Notes under the pieces: generated by a model
Told to the model about the DNA's origin: nothing
Seen by the model: the letters and a program-made list of their open reading frames with translations, nothing else
Database searches by the model: none
Position numbers and translations under genes: made by a program
Shown here: positions 7,636 through 17,041 of the stretch, piece by piece
Layout of the letters: each line of letters begins with the position of its first letter
Position numbering within the stretch: position 1 is the stretch's first letter
Assembly: GCA_900544405.1 (NCBI GenBank)
Contig: UQVA01000002.1
Coordinates: 62,001-126,000, forward strand
DNA from: an uncultured Eubacteriales bacterium
GTDB lineage: Bacteria; Bacillota; Clostridia; Oscillospirales; Oscillospiraceae
Length of the DNA stretch: 64,000 nucleotides
Reading direction: 5' to 3'

Positions 7636-9618
7636 ATGGCTGCAAAAAAACAGGAACAATACGGAAATTCCAGCATTTCCATGCTGAAGGGGGAGGACCG
7701 GGTCCGCAAACGCCCGGCGGTCATCTTCGGGTCCGACGACTTGGAGGGCTGCAAACATGCCGTCTTTGAGATTCTCTCCAACGCCATTGACGAAGCCCGT
7801 GAGGGCCATGGCGACACCATCATCGTCACCCGCTACGAGGACCTGAGCGTCGAGGTGGAGGACTTCGGCCGGGGCTGCCCGGTGGACTACAACGAAAAGG
7901 AAAAGCGCTACAACTGGGAACTGGTGTTCTGCGAAATGTACGCCGGCGGCAAGTACGGCGAAAACGGAGAAAACTATGAGTATTCCCTGGGCCTGAACGG
8001 CCTGGGCTCCTGCGCTACCCAGTACGCTTCGGAATTTTTCGATGCGGTCATCCGCCGGGACGGTTTCAAGTACACCCTTCACTTTGAAAAGGGCAAGAAC
8101 ATCGGCGGCCTTCACAAAGAACCCACGGACAGGAAAAAGACCGGCTCCCTGTTCCGCTGGCGGCCGGACAAGGAAGTATTCACGGACATCAACATCCCCG
8201 TGGAATACTACCGGGACGTGCTGCGCCGTCAGGCCGTGGTGAACAAGGGCGTGACCTTCCGCTTCCGCAATCAGGTGGGCGGCAAGTTCGAGACGGAAGA
8301 GTATTGCTATCCCGACGGCATCAAGCAGTACCTGGAAGAGCTGGTAGGGGAGAATGCCTTCACCATGCCTGTATTCTGGGAGGCCGAGCGCCGGGGCCGG
8401 GACGCGGAGAACCGGCCGGAAATGAAGCTGAAAATTACGGCTTCCTTCTGCTTCTCCAAGCAGGTGAGCCACATTGAATACTATCACAATTCTTCCTGGC
8501 TGGAATACGGCGGCAGCCCGGATAAGGCGGTGCGCTCCGGCTTCACGGCGGCCTTCGACAAGTATCTGCGGGATACCAACAAATACACCAAGAACGAGAG
8601 CAAGATTTTGTTCCAGGACATCCAGGACAGCCTGGTGCTGGTGACCAACTGCTTCTCCACCATCGGCTGCTTTGAGAACCAGACCAAAAAGTCCGTGAAC
8701 TCCAAGTTCACCCAGGAGGCCATGACCGCTTTCTTCAAGGAAAAGCTGCAGGTCTGGTTCCTTGAGAACAAGCAGGAGGCGGACCGGGCGGCGGAGCAAA
8801 TTCTTGTGAACAAGCGTTCCCGGGAATCCGCCGAAAAGACCCGGACCAGTGTGAAAAAGAAGCTGTCCGGCACTATTGACATTGCTAACCGGGTCCAGAA
8901 ATTCGTGGACTGCCGGAGCCGGGACGCCGCCGTCCGGGAATTGTATATCGTGGAGGGCGATTCCGCACTGGGCAGCGTGAAAATGTCCCGGGATGCGGAA
9001 TTCCAGGGCATCATGCCTGTTCGTGGCAAAATTCTGAACTGCCTGAAAGCGGATTACAATAAAATCTTCGCCTCGCCCATTATCACGGACCTGATGAAGG
9101 TCCTGGGCTGCGGCGTAGAGGTCCAGGGGAAGAAGGGCAAGGAACTGTCCTCCTTCGACCTGTCTGCCCTGCGCTGGAACAAGGTCGTGATCTGCACCGA
9201 TGCGGATTACGACGGCTTCCAGATACGGACCCTGATTCTGACCATGCTCTACCGGCTCTGCCCCACGCTGATCCGGGACGGGTATGTGTATATCGCAGAA
9301 TCGCCGCTTTTTGAGATCACCTGCAAGGACAAGACTTGGTTTGCCTATAATGAGCAGGAAAAAGCCGCCATTCTGAAAGAACTGAACGGGAAAAAAGTCA
9401 ACATCCAGCGCTCCAAAGGTCTTGGCGAAAACGACCCGGAGATGATGTGGATGACCACCATGAACCCGGAGACCCGGCGGCTCATCAAGGTCATGCCGGA
9501 GGAAGCGGAGCGGACCGCTTACTATTTCGACATTCTGCTGGGGGACAACCTGACCGAGCGGAAGAATTTCATTGCAGAAAACGGCGCCAGATATCTGGAA
9601 CTGGCGGATATTTCCTAA
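7636..9618 (+). CDS. Type II DNA topoisomerase subunit B (ParE/GyrB-like)
   Basis: ATPase and TOPRIM subunit of a second type II topoisomerase, 660 residues from ATG 7636 (AGGTAGGAG at 7623-7631). The GHKL ATPase part is at residues 30-230 (EILSNAIDEA, and GLNGLGS in the lid). A transducer part follows, then the TOPRIM part with EGDSALGS near residue 440, RGKILN, and the metal-binding DADYDG near residue 520. The sequence departs from standard gyrases (for example the stretch LNCLKADYNKIF), as in the divergent ParE/ParC pairs of Clostridia. It is followed 9 bases later by subunit A. A separate gyrAB elsewhere is expected. Confidence 0.9.
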   Translation: MAAKKQEQYGNSSISMLKGEDRVRKRPAVIFGSDDLEGCKHAVFEILSNAIDEAREGHGDTIIVTRYEDLSVEVEDFGRGCPVDYNEKEKRYNWELVFCEMYAGGKYGENGENYEYSLGLNGLGSCATQYASEFFDAVIRRDGFKYTLHFEKGKNIGGLHKEPTDRKKTGSLFRWRPDKEVFTDINIPVEYYRDVLRRQAVVNKGVTFRFRNQVGGKFETEEYCYPDGIKQYLEELVGENAFTMPVFWEAERRGRDAENRPEMKLKITASFCFSKQVSHIEYYHNSSWLEYGGSPDKAVRSGFTAAFDKYLRDTNKYTKNESKILFQDIQDSLVLVTNCFSTIGCFENQTKKSVNSKFTQEAMTAFFKEKLQVWFLENKQEADRAAEQILVNKRSRESAEKTRTSVKKKLSGTIDIANRVQKFVDCRSRDAAVRELYIVEGDSALGSVKMSRDAEFQGIMPVRGKILNCLKADYNKIFASPIITDLMKVLGCGVEVQGKKGKELSSFDLSALRWNKVVICTDADYDGFQIRTLILTMLYRLCPTLIRDGYVYIAESPLFEITCKDKTWFAYNEQEKAAILKELNGKKVNIQRSKGLGENDPEMMWMTTMNPETRRLIKVMPEEAERTAYYFDILLGDNLTERKNFIAENGARYLELADIS

Positions 9619-9627
9619 GGAGGAGCT

Positions 9628-11871
9628 ATGGCAAAGAAAAAACAGGAACCCTCCAAGAAGAAGGTCAATACCGAGGGCGTGGTGGGCCTTCACGGCTCCA
9701 CCACCGAGCAGCCCATCTCCGAGACGCTGGAGATCAACTATATGCCCTACGCCATGTCCGTCATCGTCTCCCGGGCCATTCCGGAAATTGACGGCTTCAA
9801 GCCCAGCCATCGGAAGCTGCTCTATACCATGTATAAAATGGGCCTGCTCACCGGCGGACGGACCAAATCCGCCAACATCGTGGGTCAGACCATGCACCTG
9901 AACCCCCACGGCGATGCGGCCATTTACGAGACCATGGTCCGTCTGGCCCGGAGCAATGAAACGCTCCTGCATCCCTTCGTGGACTCCAAGGGCAACTTCG
10001 GCAAGGTCTACTCCCGGGACATGGCCTACGCCGCCTCCCGTTACACCGAGGCCAAGCTGGAACCCATCTGCGCCGAGCTGTTCCGGGACATCGATTCCGA
10101 CACGGTGGATATGGTGGACAACTACGATGCCACCACCAAGGAGCCGACCCTGCTGCCCACCACCTTCCCCAATGTGCTGGTCAGCGCCAATCAGGGCATT
10201 GCCGTGGGCATGGCCAGCAATATCTGTTCTTTCAATTTGAAAGAGGTCTGCGACACCACCATCGCCCTGCTGCAAAATCCCAATCACGACATTCTGGAGA
10301 CCTTGCCTGGACCGGATTTTTCCACCGGCGGACAAGTACTCTTTGACGAGGCCGCCACCCGTGATATTTACGCCACGGGCCGGGGCAGCTTCAAGCTCCG
10401 GGCCAAGTGGCAGTATGTCAAAGAAGGCAACCGCATCGAGATCCTGGAAATTCCCTACACCACCGCCACGGAGACCATCATGGACAAGGTGGAGGAACTC
10501 ATTCGGGCGGGCAAAATCCGGGAAATTTCCGATATGCGGGACGAAACGGACCTGGGCGGCCTGAAGCTGACCATCGACCTGAAACGGGGCGTGGACCCGG
10601 ATGCCCTTATGCGCAAGCTTATGCGGCTGACGCCATTGCAGGATTCTTTCCCCTGCAACTTCAACATCCTGGTGGCCGGTATGCCCCGGGTCATGGGCGT
10701 TGGGGAAATTCTGGAGGAGTGGTGCGCCTGGCGGACCGACTGCATCAAGCGCCGCATCTTCTTCCAAATCAAAAAGAAGCAGGACCGGCTCCATTTGCTC
10801 AAGGGCCTGGAGCGCATCCTGCTGGACATCGACAAGGCCATTTCCATCATCCGGGAGACGGAACTGGAAAGCGAAGTGGTGCCGAATCTGATGATCGGCT
10901 TCGGCATTGACGAGATTCAGGCCAATTTCGTGGCGGAGATCAAGCTGCGGAACATCAATAAAGAGTATATTCTTCGGCAGACCAAGGCTATCTCCGATTT
11001 GGAGAAGGAAATTGCGGACCTGGACGCCACGCTGAACAGCCCCCGTCGACTGAAAAACGTGATGATCGCAGAGCTGAAGCAGGTGTCGGAGAAGTATGGC
11101 CAGCCCCGCAAGACCGAAATTATTTACCAGACCGAGGAGGAGACCCCAGAGGAGCCGGAGGAGCAGATTCCCGACTACCCGGTGACGGTATTCGTCTCCA
11201 AGGAGGGCTATCTGAAAAAAATTACCGCTCAGTCCCTGCGGATGTCCGGAGAGCAGAAGTTCAAGGAAGGGGATTCTCTGGCCTTCTCCAGGGAGACCAG
11301 CAACCGGGGCGAAATTCTGGTGTTCACGGACAAATTCCAGTGCTATAAGGCAAGGATTGCCGACTTCCCCGACGGAAAAGCCTCCCAGCTGGGAGATTAT
11401 TTGCCCCAGAAGCTGGAAATGGAGCCGGGTGAGAATCTTTTGCAGGTGGTTTTGCCGGAGGACTACAAGGGCTTCCTGATGTTCTTCTTTGAAAACGGCA
11501 AGGCCGCCAAGGTCCCCATGTCCGCCTATGAGACCAAGACCAACCGCCGGAAGCTTACCGGCGCTTACTCCGACAAGAGTCCCCTGCGGACCATCCTGGC
11601 CATGCAGGCAGATGCGGAGGTGGCCCTGTACGCCACCGACGGCCGGGCGGTCATATTCTCCACGGCGCTGCTGCTGCCCAAGACCACCCGGAACACCCAG
11701 GGCGTGGCGGTAATGAGCCTGAAAAAGAAGGCGCTGGCGGACCGGGCGGTGCTGCTGGCCGACAGCGGCATTGCCAACGCTGCCCGCTACCGCTGCAAAG
11801 CGGTGCCCGCTGCGGGGGCTTTGGTGAAAGAGGAAGATTCCGGCAACAAGCAAATTGAATTTGCACTGTAA
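9628..11871 (+). CDS. Type II DNA topoisomerase subunit A (ParC/GyrA-like)
   Basis: Cleavage-religation subunit, 747 residues, start ATG 9628 after AAGGAGG. The winged-helix part has SRAIPEIDGFKPSHRKLLY, and the catalytic Tyr lies in AASRYTEAKL near residue 130. A long coiled-coil tower follows near residues 380-480 (KRRIFFQIKKKQDRL). The C-terminal third (from about residue 510) has repeated strand segments compatible with a short beta-pinwheel but no clear GyrA box. Co-transcribed with subunit B; together they would decatenate or relax DNA. ParC versus GyrA cannot be settled from sequence alone. Confidence 0.9.
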   Translation: MAKKKQEPSKKKVNTEGVVGLHGSTTEQPISETLEINYMPYAMSVIVSRAIPEIDGFKPSHRKLLYTMYKMGLLTGGRTKSANIVGQTMHLNPHGDAAIYETMVRLARSNETLLHPFVDSKGNFGKVYSRDMAYAASRYTEAKLEPICAELFRDIDSDTVDMVDNYDATTKEPTLLPTTFPNVLVSANQGIAVGMASNICSFNLKEVCDTTIALLQNPNHDILETLPGPDFSTGGQVLFDEAATRDIYATGRGSFKLRAKWQYVKEGNRIEILEIPYTTATETIMDKVEELIRAGKIREISDMRDETDLGGLKLTIDLKRGVDPDALMRKLMRLTPLQDSFPCNFNILVAGMPRVMGVGEILEEWCAWRTDCIKRRIFFQIKKKQDRLHLLKGLERILLDIDKAISIIRETELESEVVPNLMIGFGIDEIQANFVAEIKLRNINKEYILRQTKAISDLEKEIADLDATLNSPRRLKNVMIAELKQVSEKYGQPRKTEIIYQTEEETPEEPEEQIPDYPVTVFVSKEGYLKKITAQSLRMSGEQKFKEGDSLAFSRETSNRGEILVFTDKFQCYKARIADFPDGKASQLGDYLPQKLEMEPGENLLQVVLPEDYKGFLMFFFENGKAAKVPMSAYETKTNRRKLTGAYSDKSPLRTILAMQADAEVALYATDGRAVIFSTALLLPKTTRNTQGVAVMSLKKKALADRAVLLADSGIANAARYRCKAVPAAGALVKEEDSGNKQIEFAL

Positions 11872-11886
11872 TTGGGGGCGTTTGCT

Positions 11887-12750
11887 GTGAAAAAAATCAA
11901 AGACCAGGCGCTTTGGATGGGAAAGATCATCCTGGGCTGCGCCCTGTTTGCCGTAAGCTTCGATTTGTTCCTGGAGCCAAACGACCTGAACGCCGGCGGC
12001 GTGTCGGGCCTTGCCATGGTGCTGGTGCAGATTCTGGGCTTCGGCAGCGTGGGCGTGGTGACGGCGCTGATGAACCTGCCCCTGTTCGCTCTGGGCGGCA
12101 TGAAGATCGGCAAGAATTTCTTCTGGGGGTCTCTGGCGGGCATGATCGCCAGTTCGGCCCTGCTGGACCTTTTGACCTTCATCCCCATTCCGAAAACGGA
12201 GCCGCTGCTGGGCGCATTGTACGGCGGTGTCCTCTGCGGCTTGGGCTTGGGCCTGGTGTTTACCGCCGGGGCTTCTACCGGCGGCTCGGACATCGTGGTG
12301 CGGCTGCTGAAAATGAAGTGGCAGAGCGTCCCCATCGGCACCATCAATATCTGCTTTGATATGACCGTAGCCGTGCTGACGGGCATCGTGTTCAAGGATT
12401 TCACCCGGACCCTCTATTCCGGCGTGGCGGTGTTCGTCACCGGGCAGGTCATCGATGCCGTCGTTTACCGCTTCGATTATTCCAAAGTGGCGCTCATTAT
12501 TTCCAAGTACCATGAGAAAATTGCCCAAATGATCTCCGACGACCTGGGCCGGGGGGCTACCTACCTCCACGGCGAAGGCTCTTACAGCCGGGAGCCTACC
12601 GAAGTGGTGCTGACGGCAGTGAAGAAGCAGCAGATCGCCGACCTGAAACGAATGGTGTCCGAGATCGACCCGGATGCCTTCATCATCGTCCAGGAGGCCC
12701 ATCAGGTCCTGGGCGACGGCTTCTCCCGATACAGCAAGGATTCCCTGTAA
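11887..12750 (+). CDS. YitT family membrane protein (first copy)
   Basis: A 287-residue integral membrane protein with about five or six hydrophobic segments in residues 10-200, then a soluble C-terminal domain of the DUF2179 type (GRGATYLHGEGSYS, then SEIDPDAFIIVQEA). GTG 11887 with GGGGGCG at 11874-11880 is preferred over the upstream TTG that overlaps the previous stop. YitT proteins are common in Firmicutes; function is not established. It lies 15 bases after the topoisomerase genes and may be read from the same transcript. A paralogue is at 18055-18966. Confidence 0.88.
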   Translation: MKKIKDQALWMGKIILGCALFAVSFDLFLEPNDLNAGGVSGLAMVLVQILGFGSVGVVTALMNLPLFALGGMKIGKNFFWGSLAGMIASSALLDLLTFIPIPKTEPLLGALYGGVLCGLGLGLVFTAGASTGGSDIVVRLLKMKWQSVPIGTINICFDMTVAVLTGIVFKDFTRTLYSGVAVFVTGQVIDAVVYRFDYSKVALIISKYHEKIAQMISDDLGRGATYLHGEGSYSREPTEVVLTAVKKQQIADLKRMVSEIDPDAFIIVQEAHQVLGDGFSRYSKDSL

Positions 12751-12773
12751 ATTCCGAAAAGGAGGTATTTCCT

Positions 12774-13901
12774 ATGAAACGCCTGGCGGCTTGCCTGTTG
12801 GCCCTTGTGCTGCTGCTTTCCGGCTGCACGGAGGGCAGCTATGTGTCCGTGAAGCCTCATCAGGGGGAAAATACCTCCGGCAATGCCCAGGCGGTGGCAG
12901 TGGGTAATTATGAGGAAATGTTGGCTGCCTTAAAAGAAATGGTGGCCGGGGCCGTGGAGCAGCAGGTTTTGAGCGTTGCGGACATGGACGAGAATGCCGT
13001 GACGGCTACGCTGGACCAGGCCATCCGGACGGCCTGCCGCACGGACCCCATGGGGGCCTACGCCGTGGAGGAAATTACCTATGAGCGGGGTCAGAGCGGC
13101 AATCTGCCCGCCGTGGCGGTGAGCATCCGCTACAACCGGACCCGCCGGGAAATCCTGCAAATGCCCACGGCGGCGGATATGGACCAGGCGGCCTCCCGTA
13201 TCCAGGTGGCCCTGAACGGCTGCAATTCCAGCGTGGTGATGCTGGTGGAGCAGTATGAGGCTACGGATTTCGTGCAGCTGATCGAGGACTATGCGGCATC
13301 TTACCCGGAGTGGGTCATTGAAATCCCAACGGTGGCGGAGGCTACCTACCCGGAAGCCGGGGACCGGCGCATCCTGGAACTGAAATTTTCCTACCAGACC
13401 AGCCGGGAGTCTCTGCGGACCATGCAGAGCCGGGTCCAGTCGGTGTTTGATTCCGCACGGCTCTACGTTCAGGGGGACAGCTCCGACCATGAAAAATACA
13501 ATCAGCTTTTCTCCTTCCTGACCCAGCGGTTCGATTACAAGGCCGAGACGTCCATCACGGCGCCATACAGCCTTCTCTGCCACGGGGTAGGGGACAGTCG
13601 GGCCTTTGCCACCTGCTATGCGGCTATGTGCGCCCGGGCGGGACTTTCGGCCCTGGTGGTCTCCGGCACCCGGAACGGGGAACCCTGGTTCTGGAACATC
13701 GTAGAGGACAACGGGGACTATTATCATGTGGACCCGGCGGCTTCGCTGCTGGGGGGCGACTTCCGGGAACTGCGGGATGAGGAAATGGAAGGCTATGTGT
13801 GGGATTACTCCGAATATCCCGCCTGCGTGGGCCATGAGGCACCGCCGGAACCGGCAGCGGAAACGGAAACAACAGCGCCGGTGGGGGAGAACGAAAAATA
13901 A
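12774..13901 (+). CDS. Lipoprotein with degenerate transglutaminase-like domain
   Basis: Exported lipoprotein of 375 residues: signal peptide MKRLAACLLALVLLLSGC with lipobox LLSGC, start behind AAAAGGAGG. Residues about 240-330 follow the transglutaminase-core pattern (GVGDSRAFATCYAAM, then VVSGT, then WNIVEDNG and YYHVDPAAS). The catalytic Cys position in GVCxGYA reads Gly (GVGDSRA) and the His of HAWN reads Trp (WFWN); only the Asp of HVD remains. It is therefore probably not an enzyme and may bind peptide or wall material. The middle region (residues 60-230) is unrecognised. Confidence 0.75.
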   Translation: MKRLAACLLALVLLLSGCTEGSYVSVKPHQGENTSGNAQAVAVGNYEEMLAALKEMVAGAVEQQVLSVADMDENAVTATLDQAIRTACRTDPMGAYAVEEITYERGQSGNLPAVAVSIRYNRTRREILQMPTAADMDQAASRIQVALNGCNSSVVMLVEQYEATDFVQLIEDYAASYPEWVIEIPTVAEATYPEAGDRRILELKFSYQTSRESLRTMQSRVQSVFDSARLYVQGDSSDHEKYNQLFSFLTQRFDYKAETSITAPYSLLCHGVGDSRAFATCYAAMCARAGLSALVVSGTRNGEPWFWNIVEDNGDYYHVDPAASLLGGDFRELRDEEMEGYVWDYSEYPACVGHEAPPEPAAETETTAPVGENEK

Positions 13902-13925
13902 TTTGCGGAATTTTGAAATAAGCTA

Positions 13926-13953
13926 TTGACATTTCGGGAAATTCTGCTATAAT
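13926..13953 (+). promoter_or_regulatory. Promoter of tRNA-Gly
   Basis: TTGACA (13926-13931), a 16-base spacer and TATAAT (13948-13953), 14 bases before the tRNA. Confidence 0.85.
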
Positions 13954-13967
13954 ACATATCGTTCGTT

Positions 13968-14043
13968 GCGGGTGTAGCTCATCCGGTAGAGCGCCACCTT
14001 GCCAAGGTGGAGGTAGCGAGTTCGAGCCTCGTCACCCGCTCCA
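13968..14043 (+). tRNA. tRNA-Gly (anticodon GCC)
   Basis: Acceptor stem GCGGGTG/CACCCGC, D arm, anticodon arm CCACC-TTGCCAA-GGTGG with anticodon GCC, T arm with TTCGAGC, discriminator T and an encoded CCA end. Confidence 0.96.
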
Positions 14044-14044
14044 T

Positions 14045-14080
14045 AAAAGCCTGATTTGCGTTTTGCAAATCAGGCTTTTT
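14045..14080 (+). terminator. Terminator of tRNA-Gly
   Basis: A 15-bp perfect stem (AAAAGCCTGATTTGC) directly after the CCA end, with a short loop and a T run. Confidence 0.9.
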
Positions 14081-14164
14081 CTTCGCAGAGCCGTCCTTTT
14101 TGAAAAAATCGGAAGGAATCGGCGGTGCGCGGCAGATTTTTCCCGGAAAAAGGAAAAATAATGT

Positions 14165-14192
14165 TTGACAAAACCGGGAAAACCCATTATAA
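14165..14192 (+). promoter_or_regulatory. Promoter of yceD-rpmF
   Basis: TTGACA (14165-14170), a 16-base spacer and TATAAT (14187-14192), followed by GAGGAGG and ATG at 14224. Confidence 0.85.
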
Positions 14193-14223
14193 TATCTAAG
14201 CATGATTGTGAGGAGGAAAGCGT

Positions 14224-14724
14224 ATGCTGCTAGGACTTGCGAAAATCATAGACTGTCCCGGTGCATCCGTCCCCTTTTCTTATAGTGCAGACTTGCGGGA
14301 TCTTCGATATGGCAACAGCTTCCCGGTGACTGAGCCCGTTGTGGCGGAGGGCACCGTGCGGAACACCGCCGGAGTGCTGGTGATGACGGGCAACGTGAAA
14401 ACCACTCTCCATGGCGTGTGCGACCGCTGCGCTGCGGACTTTGTGAAAGAGGTTTCTTTTCCAATTGACGTGGTGCTGGTAACGGAGCTGGCCGACGAGG
14501 AGAACGAGGATGAGTGGGTATTTTCTCTGGAAGGCGACAGCGCCGACCTGGACGACATCGTTCGGACGGTTTTCGTCCTGAACATGGACTCCAAGCTGCT
14601 GTGCAGACCGGACTGCAAGGGTATTTGCTGCAGATGCGGCAAGAACCTGAACGACGGTCCCTGCGACTGCCCGAAGGAAGTAGATCCCCGACTTGCTGCT
14701 TTGAAGCAGCTTCTGAACAAGTAA
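14224..14724 (+). CDS. yceD: DUF177 (YceD family) protein
   Basis: 166 residues. The family is found just upstream of rpmF in most bacteria and is linked to rRNA and ribosome metabolism. A Cys pair near residue 60 (CDRCAADF) and a C-terminal cluster (CRPDCKGICCRCGKNLN, then CDC) give a zinc-ribbon-like end typical of Firmicute members. Residues 90-120 are acidic (ADEENEDEWVF). It shares the promoter at 14165-14192 with rpmF, which begins 51 bases after its stop. Confidence 0.88.
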   Translation: MLLGLAKIIDCPGASVPFSYSADLRDLRYGNSFPVTEPVVAEGTVRNTAGVLVMTGNVKTTLHGVCDRCAADFVKEVSFPIDVVLVTELADEENEDEWVFSLEGDSADLDDIVRTVFVLNMDSKLLCRPDCKGICCRCGKNLNDGPCDCPKEVDPRLAALKQLLNK

Positions 14725-14775
14725 AACCACTAACGATGCTGTCTGAAAAGCAGTTTGACCAAGGAGGTGTCATCC

Positions 14776-14961
14776 ATGGCTGTTCCCAAGTGTAAAGTGT
14801 CCAAGGCCCGCCGTGATAAGCGCCGTGGCTCCAACTGGAAGCTGTCTGCTCCCAGCGTGGCGGTTTGCCCCAAGTGCGGCGAGCCCGTTATGCCCCACAG
14901 AGCCTGCAAGGCCTGCGGTACCTACAATGGCCGTCAGGTTCTTGCTGCCAAGGCTGACTAA
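14776..14961 (+). CDS. rpmF: 50S ribosomal protein L32
   Basis: 61 residues starting MAVPKCKVSKARRDKRR at ATG 14776 behind AAGGAGGTG. The two CxxC pairs of the zinc-binding L32 type are present (CPKCGEP and CKACGTY). The basic N-terminus and the length match the family. It is in the usual place after yceD. Confidence 0.97.
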   Translation: MAVPKCKVSKARRDKRRGSNWKLSAPSVAVCPKCGEPVMPHRACKACGTYNGRQVLAAKAD

Positions 14962-14983
14962 GGCAGGAAAAAGCGCAAGCGCA

Positions 14984-15012
14984 GCGGAAGGCAGTCTCGC
15001 CTTCCGCTTTTT
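14984..15012 (+). terminator. Terminator after rpmF
   Basis: Stem GCGGAAGGC with its complement, then TTTTT, 23 bases after the rpmF stop. Confidence 0.85.
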
Positions 15013-15079
15013 CCTTTATTTGGCGCAATTTGACGAAGAACATCCTGCCATTTTTGGCAGCGAGAAAGGATGATTGTAT

Positions 15080-16411
15080 ATGAGCAAGCCTTTGGTAGCC
15101 ATTGTGGGCAGACCCAACGTGGGCAAATCCATGCTCTTTAATAAACTTACCGGCCGGCGGACCTCCATCGTGGAGGATACCCCCGGCGTGACCCGTGACC
15201 GCATTTACGGCGACTGCGAGTGGTGCGGACGGAAATTCTCTCTGGTGGATACCGGCGGCATTGAGCCGGGCACCGAGAACGATATGCTGAAATTCATGCG
15301 CCGTCAGGCGGAGATCGGCATTCTGCTGGCCGATTGCATCATAATGGTCGTGGACGTTCGCTCCGGCGTGACCGCCGCCGATATGGACGTGGCCACCATG
15401 CTCCGCAAGTCCGGCAAGCCCATGGCCCTGGCGGTGAACAAGTGCGACAGCGTGGGTCCCACCAACCCGGACGTGTACGAGTTCTACGCTCTGGGCATCG
15501 GGGACCTGTTCGAGACCTCCGCCGTCCACGGACACGGTACCGGCGACCTGCTGGACTGGTGCCTGGCGCAGTTCCCGGAGGAGACCGAGGAGGAAGAGGA
15601 GACCGACGTGGTCAGCGTGGCCATCGTGGGCAAGCCCAACGTGGGCAAATCCAGCCTTCTGAACCGGATCCTTGGGGAGGAGCGGGTCATCGTGTCCAAT
15701 GTGGCCGGAACTACCCGGGACGCCATCGACAGCTATTTTGAAAACGAGACTGGCAAGTATTGCTTCATCGATACCGCCGGTATGCGCCGGAAAAGCAAGG
15801 TGGATGACGCCATCGAGAAGTTCTCCAACTTGCGCTCCATTGGCGCCATCGAGCGCAGCGATGTTTGCCTGATCCTGATCGACGCCAACGAGGGTGTTAC
15901 TGAGCAGGATACGAAAATCGCTGGCCTCGTTCACGAGGCGGGCAAGGCCGCTATCATCGTCGTGAACAAGTGGGACGCCGTGGAGGACAAGCAGACCAAT
16001 ACCATGCGGGACAAGGAAGCGGAAATTCGCCGGGACCTGAGCTATATGACCTATGCGCCGGTGGTATTCCTGTCGGCCCTGACCGGCCAGCGGGTGGACA
16101 AGCTTTTTGAGGTCATTCAGGAGGTCCACAAGCAGAATACCAGCCGGGTGACCACCGGTGCGCTGAACAGCGTGCTGGCCGAGGCTACGGCACGGGTGCA
16201 GCCGCCTACGGATAAGGGCCGCCGCCTGAAAATCTACTATATGACCCAGGCGGGGACCAAGCCGCCCCATTTCGTCATTTTCTGCAACGATGCCCGGCTG
16301 TTCCACTTCTCCTATCAGCGATACCTGGAAAACCAGATCCGGGAAGTGTTCGGCCTCCAGGGTACACCCATTCGCATCACCATCCGCCAGAAGGGCGACA
16401 AGGAGGAATAA
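15080..16411 (+). CDS. der: Ribosome biogenesis GTPase Der (EngA)
   Basis: 443-residue double GTPase needed for late 50S subunit assembly. GTPase 1 has GRPNVGKSML, DTGGIEP and NKCD; GTPase 2 has GKPNVGKSSL, DTAGMRR and NKWD. The C-terminal KH-like domain follows from about residue 350 (FVIFCNDARLFHFSYQRYLEN). ATG 15080 is chosen over TTG 15074 because of its spacing from AAAGGA. It heads a run with plsY (3-base gap) and gpsA. Confidence 0.97.
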   Translation: MSKPLVAIVGRPNVGKSMLFNKLTGRRTSIVEDTPGVTRDRIYGDCEWCGRKFSLVDTGGIEPGTENDMLKFMRRQAEIGILLADCIIMVVDVRSGVTAADMDVATMLRKSGKPMALAVNKCDSVGPTNPDVYEFYALGIGDLFETSAVHGHGTGDLLDWCLAQFPEETEEEEETDVVSVAIVGKPNVGKSSLLNRILGEERVIVSNVAGTTRDAIDSYFENETGKYCFIDTAGMRRKSKVDDAIEKFSNLRSIGAIERSDVCLILIDANEGVTEQDTKIAGLVHEAGKAAIIVVNKWDAVEDKQTNTMRDKEAEIRRDLSYMTYAPVVFLSALTGQRVDKLFEVIQEVHKQNTSRVTTGALNSVLAEATARVQPPTDKGRRLKIYYMTQAGTKPPHFVIFCNDARLFHFSYQRYLENQIREVFGLQGTPIRITIRQKGDKEE

Positions 16412-16414
16412 GCC

Positions 16415-17041
16415 ATGGCATACGCCATTGTCATTGCTGTGCTGGCCAGCTATCTGCTGGGCAATCTGAACGGCGCTGTGTGTATGTCCACGCTTCTGAG
16501 CCATGAGGATGTACGGGAGCATGGCAGCGGTAACGCCGGACTGACCAATTTTGCCAGAAATTACGGAGGCTGGAACTCCCTTTTGGTTGTTCTGATCGAC
16601 GGAGGCAAGGCAGTCATTGCTACCATGCTCTCCGGTCTTCTGCTGAAGCCCTACGGCCTGGAAGCCGAGGGCATGATGCTTGGGGCTGTAGCGGTGTCCT
16701 TGGGCCATGATTTCCCGGCGCTGCTGGGCTTCCGGGGCGGCAAGGGCATCCTCAGCGGCTTCCTGTGCGCCGTGGTCATGGACTGGCGGGTGGCCCTGCT
16801 GGTGGTGAGTCTGTTCGCCCTGGCCTATGTGCTGTCCGGCTATGTGTCTTTGGGGTCCATTATGGGAGCCATCAGCTACGCTGCCGGATTTGCGATTTGG
16901 CATCACAGCCAGCCCTGGGTCATGGCCGGAGGTATCTTCATTGGGGTACTGGCCCTCTTTATGCACCGGTCCAATATTTCTCGCCTCATCCACGGAACGG
17001 AAAGCAAGACCAATCTTTTTAAGGGGAGGAAGCGGAAATGA
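16415..17041 (+). CDS. plsY: Acyl-phosphate:glycerol-3-phosphate acyltransferase PlsY
   Basis: 208-residue integral membrane enzyme that acylates glycerol-3-phosphate in the first step of phospholipid synthesis. Family marks are visible: SYLLGNLNGA near the N-terminus, GSGNAGLTNFARNYG, and the Gly-rich FRGGKG loop. About five membrane segments. The stop overlaps the gpsA start (ATGA), linking the enzyme that uses glycerol-3-phosphate with the one that makes it. Confidence 0.95.
   Translation: MAYAIVIAVLASYLLGNLNGAVCMSTLLSHEDVREHGSGNAGLTNFARNYGGWNSLLVVLIDGGKAVIATMLSGLLLKPYGLEAEGMMLGAVAVSLGHDFPALLGFRGGKGILSGFLCAVVMDWRVALLVVSLFALAYVLSGYVSLGSIMGAISYAAGFAIWHHSQPWVMAGGIFIGVLALFMHRSNISRLIHGTESKTNLFKGRKRK

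Noticed and set aside
7480..12702. A 1740-codon open frame on the minus strand opposite the topoisomerase and yitT genes
   Set aside because: It is a mirror of GC-rich genes on the plus strand that carry full family motifs; the antisense product is His/Gly/Gln-rich without any domain.
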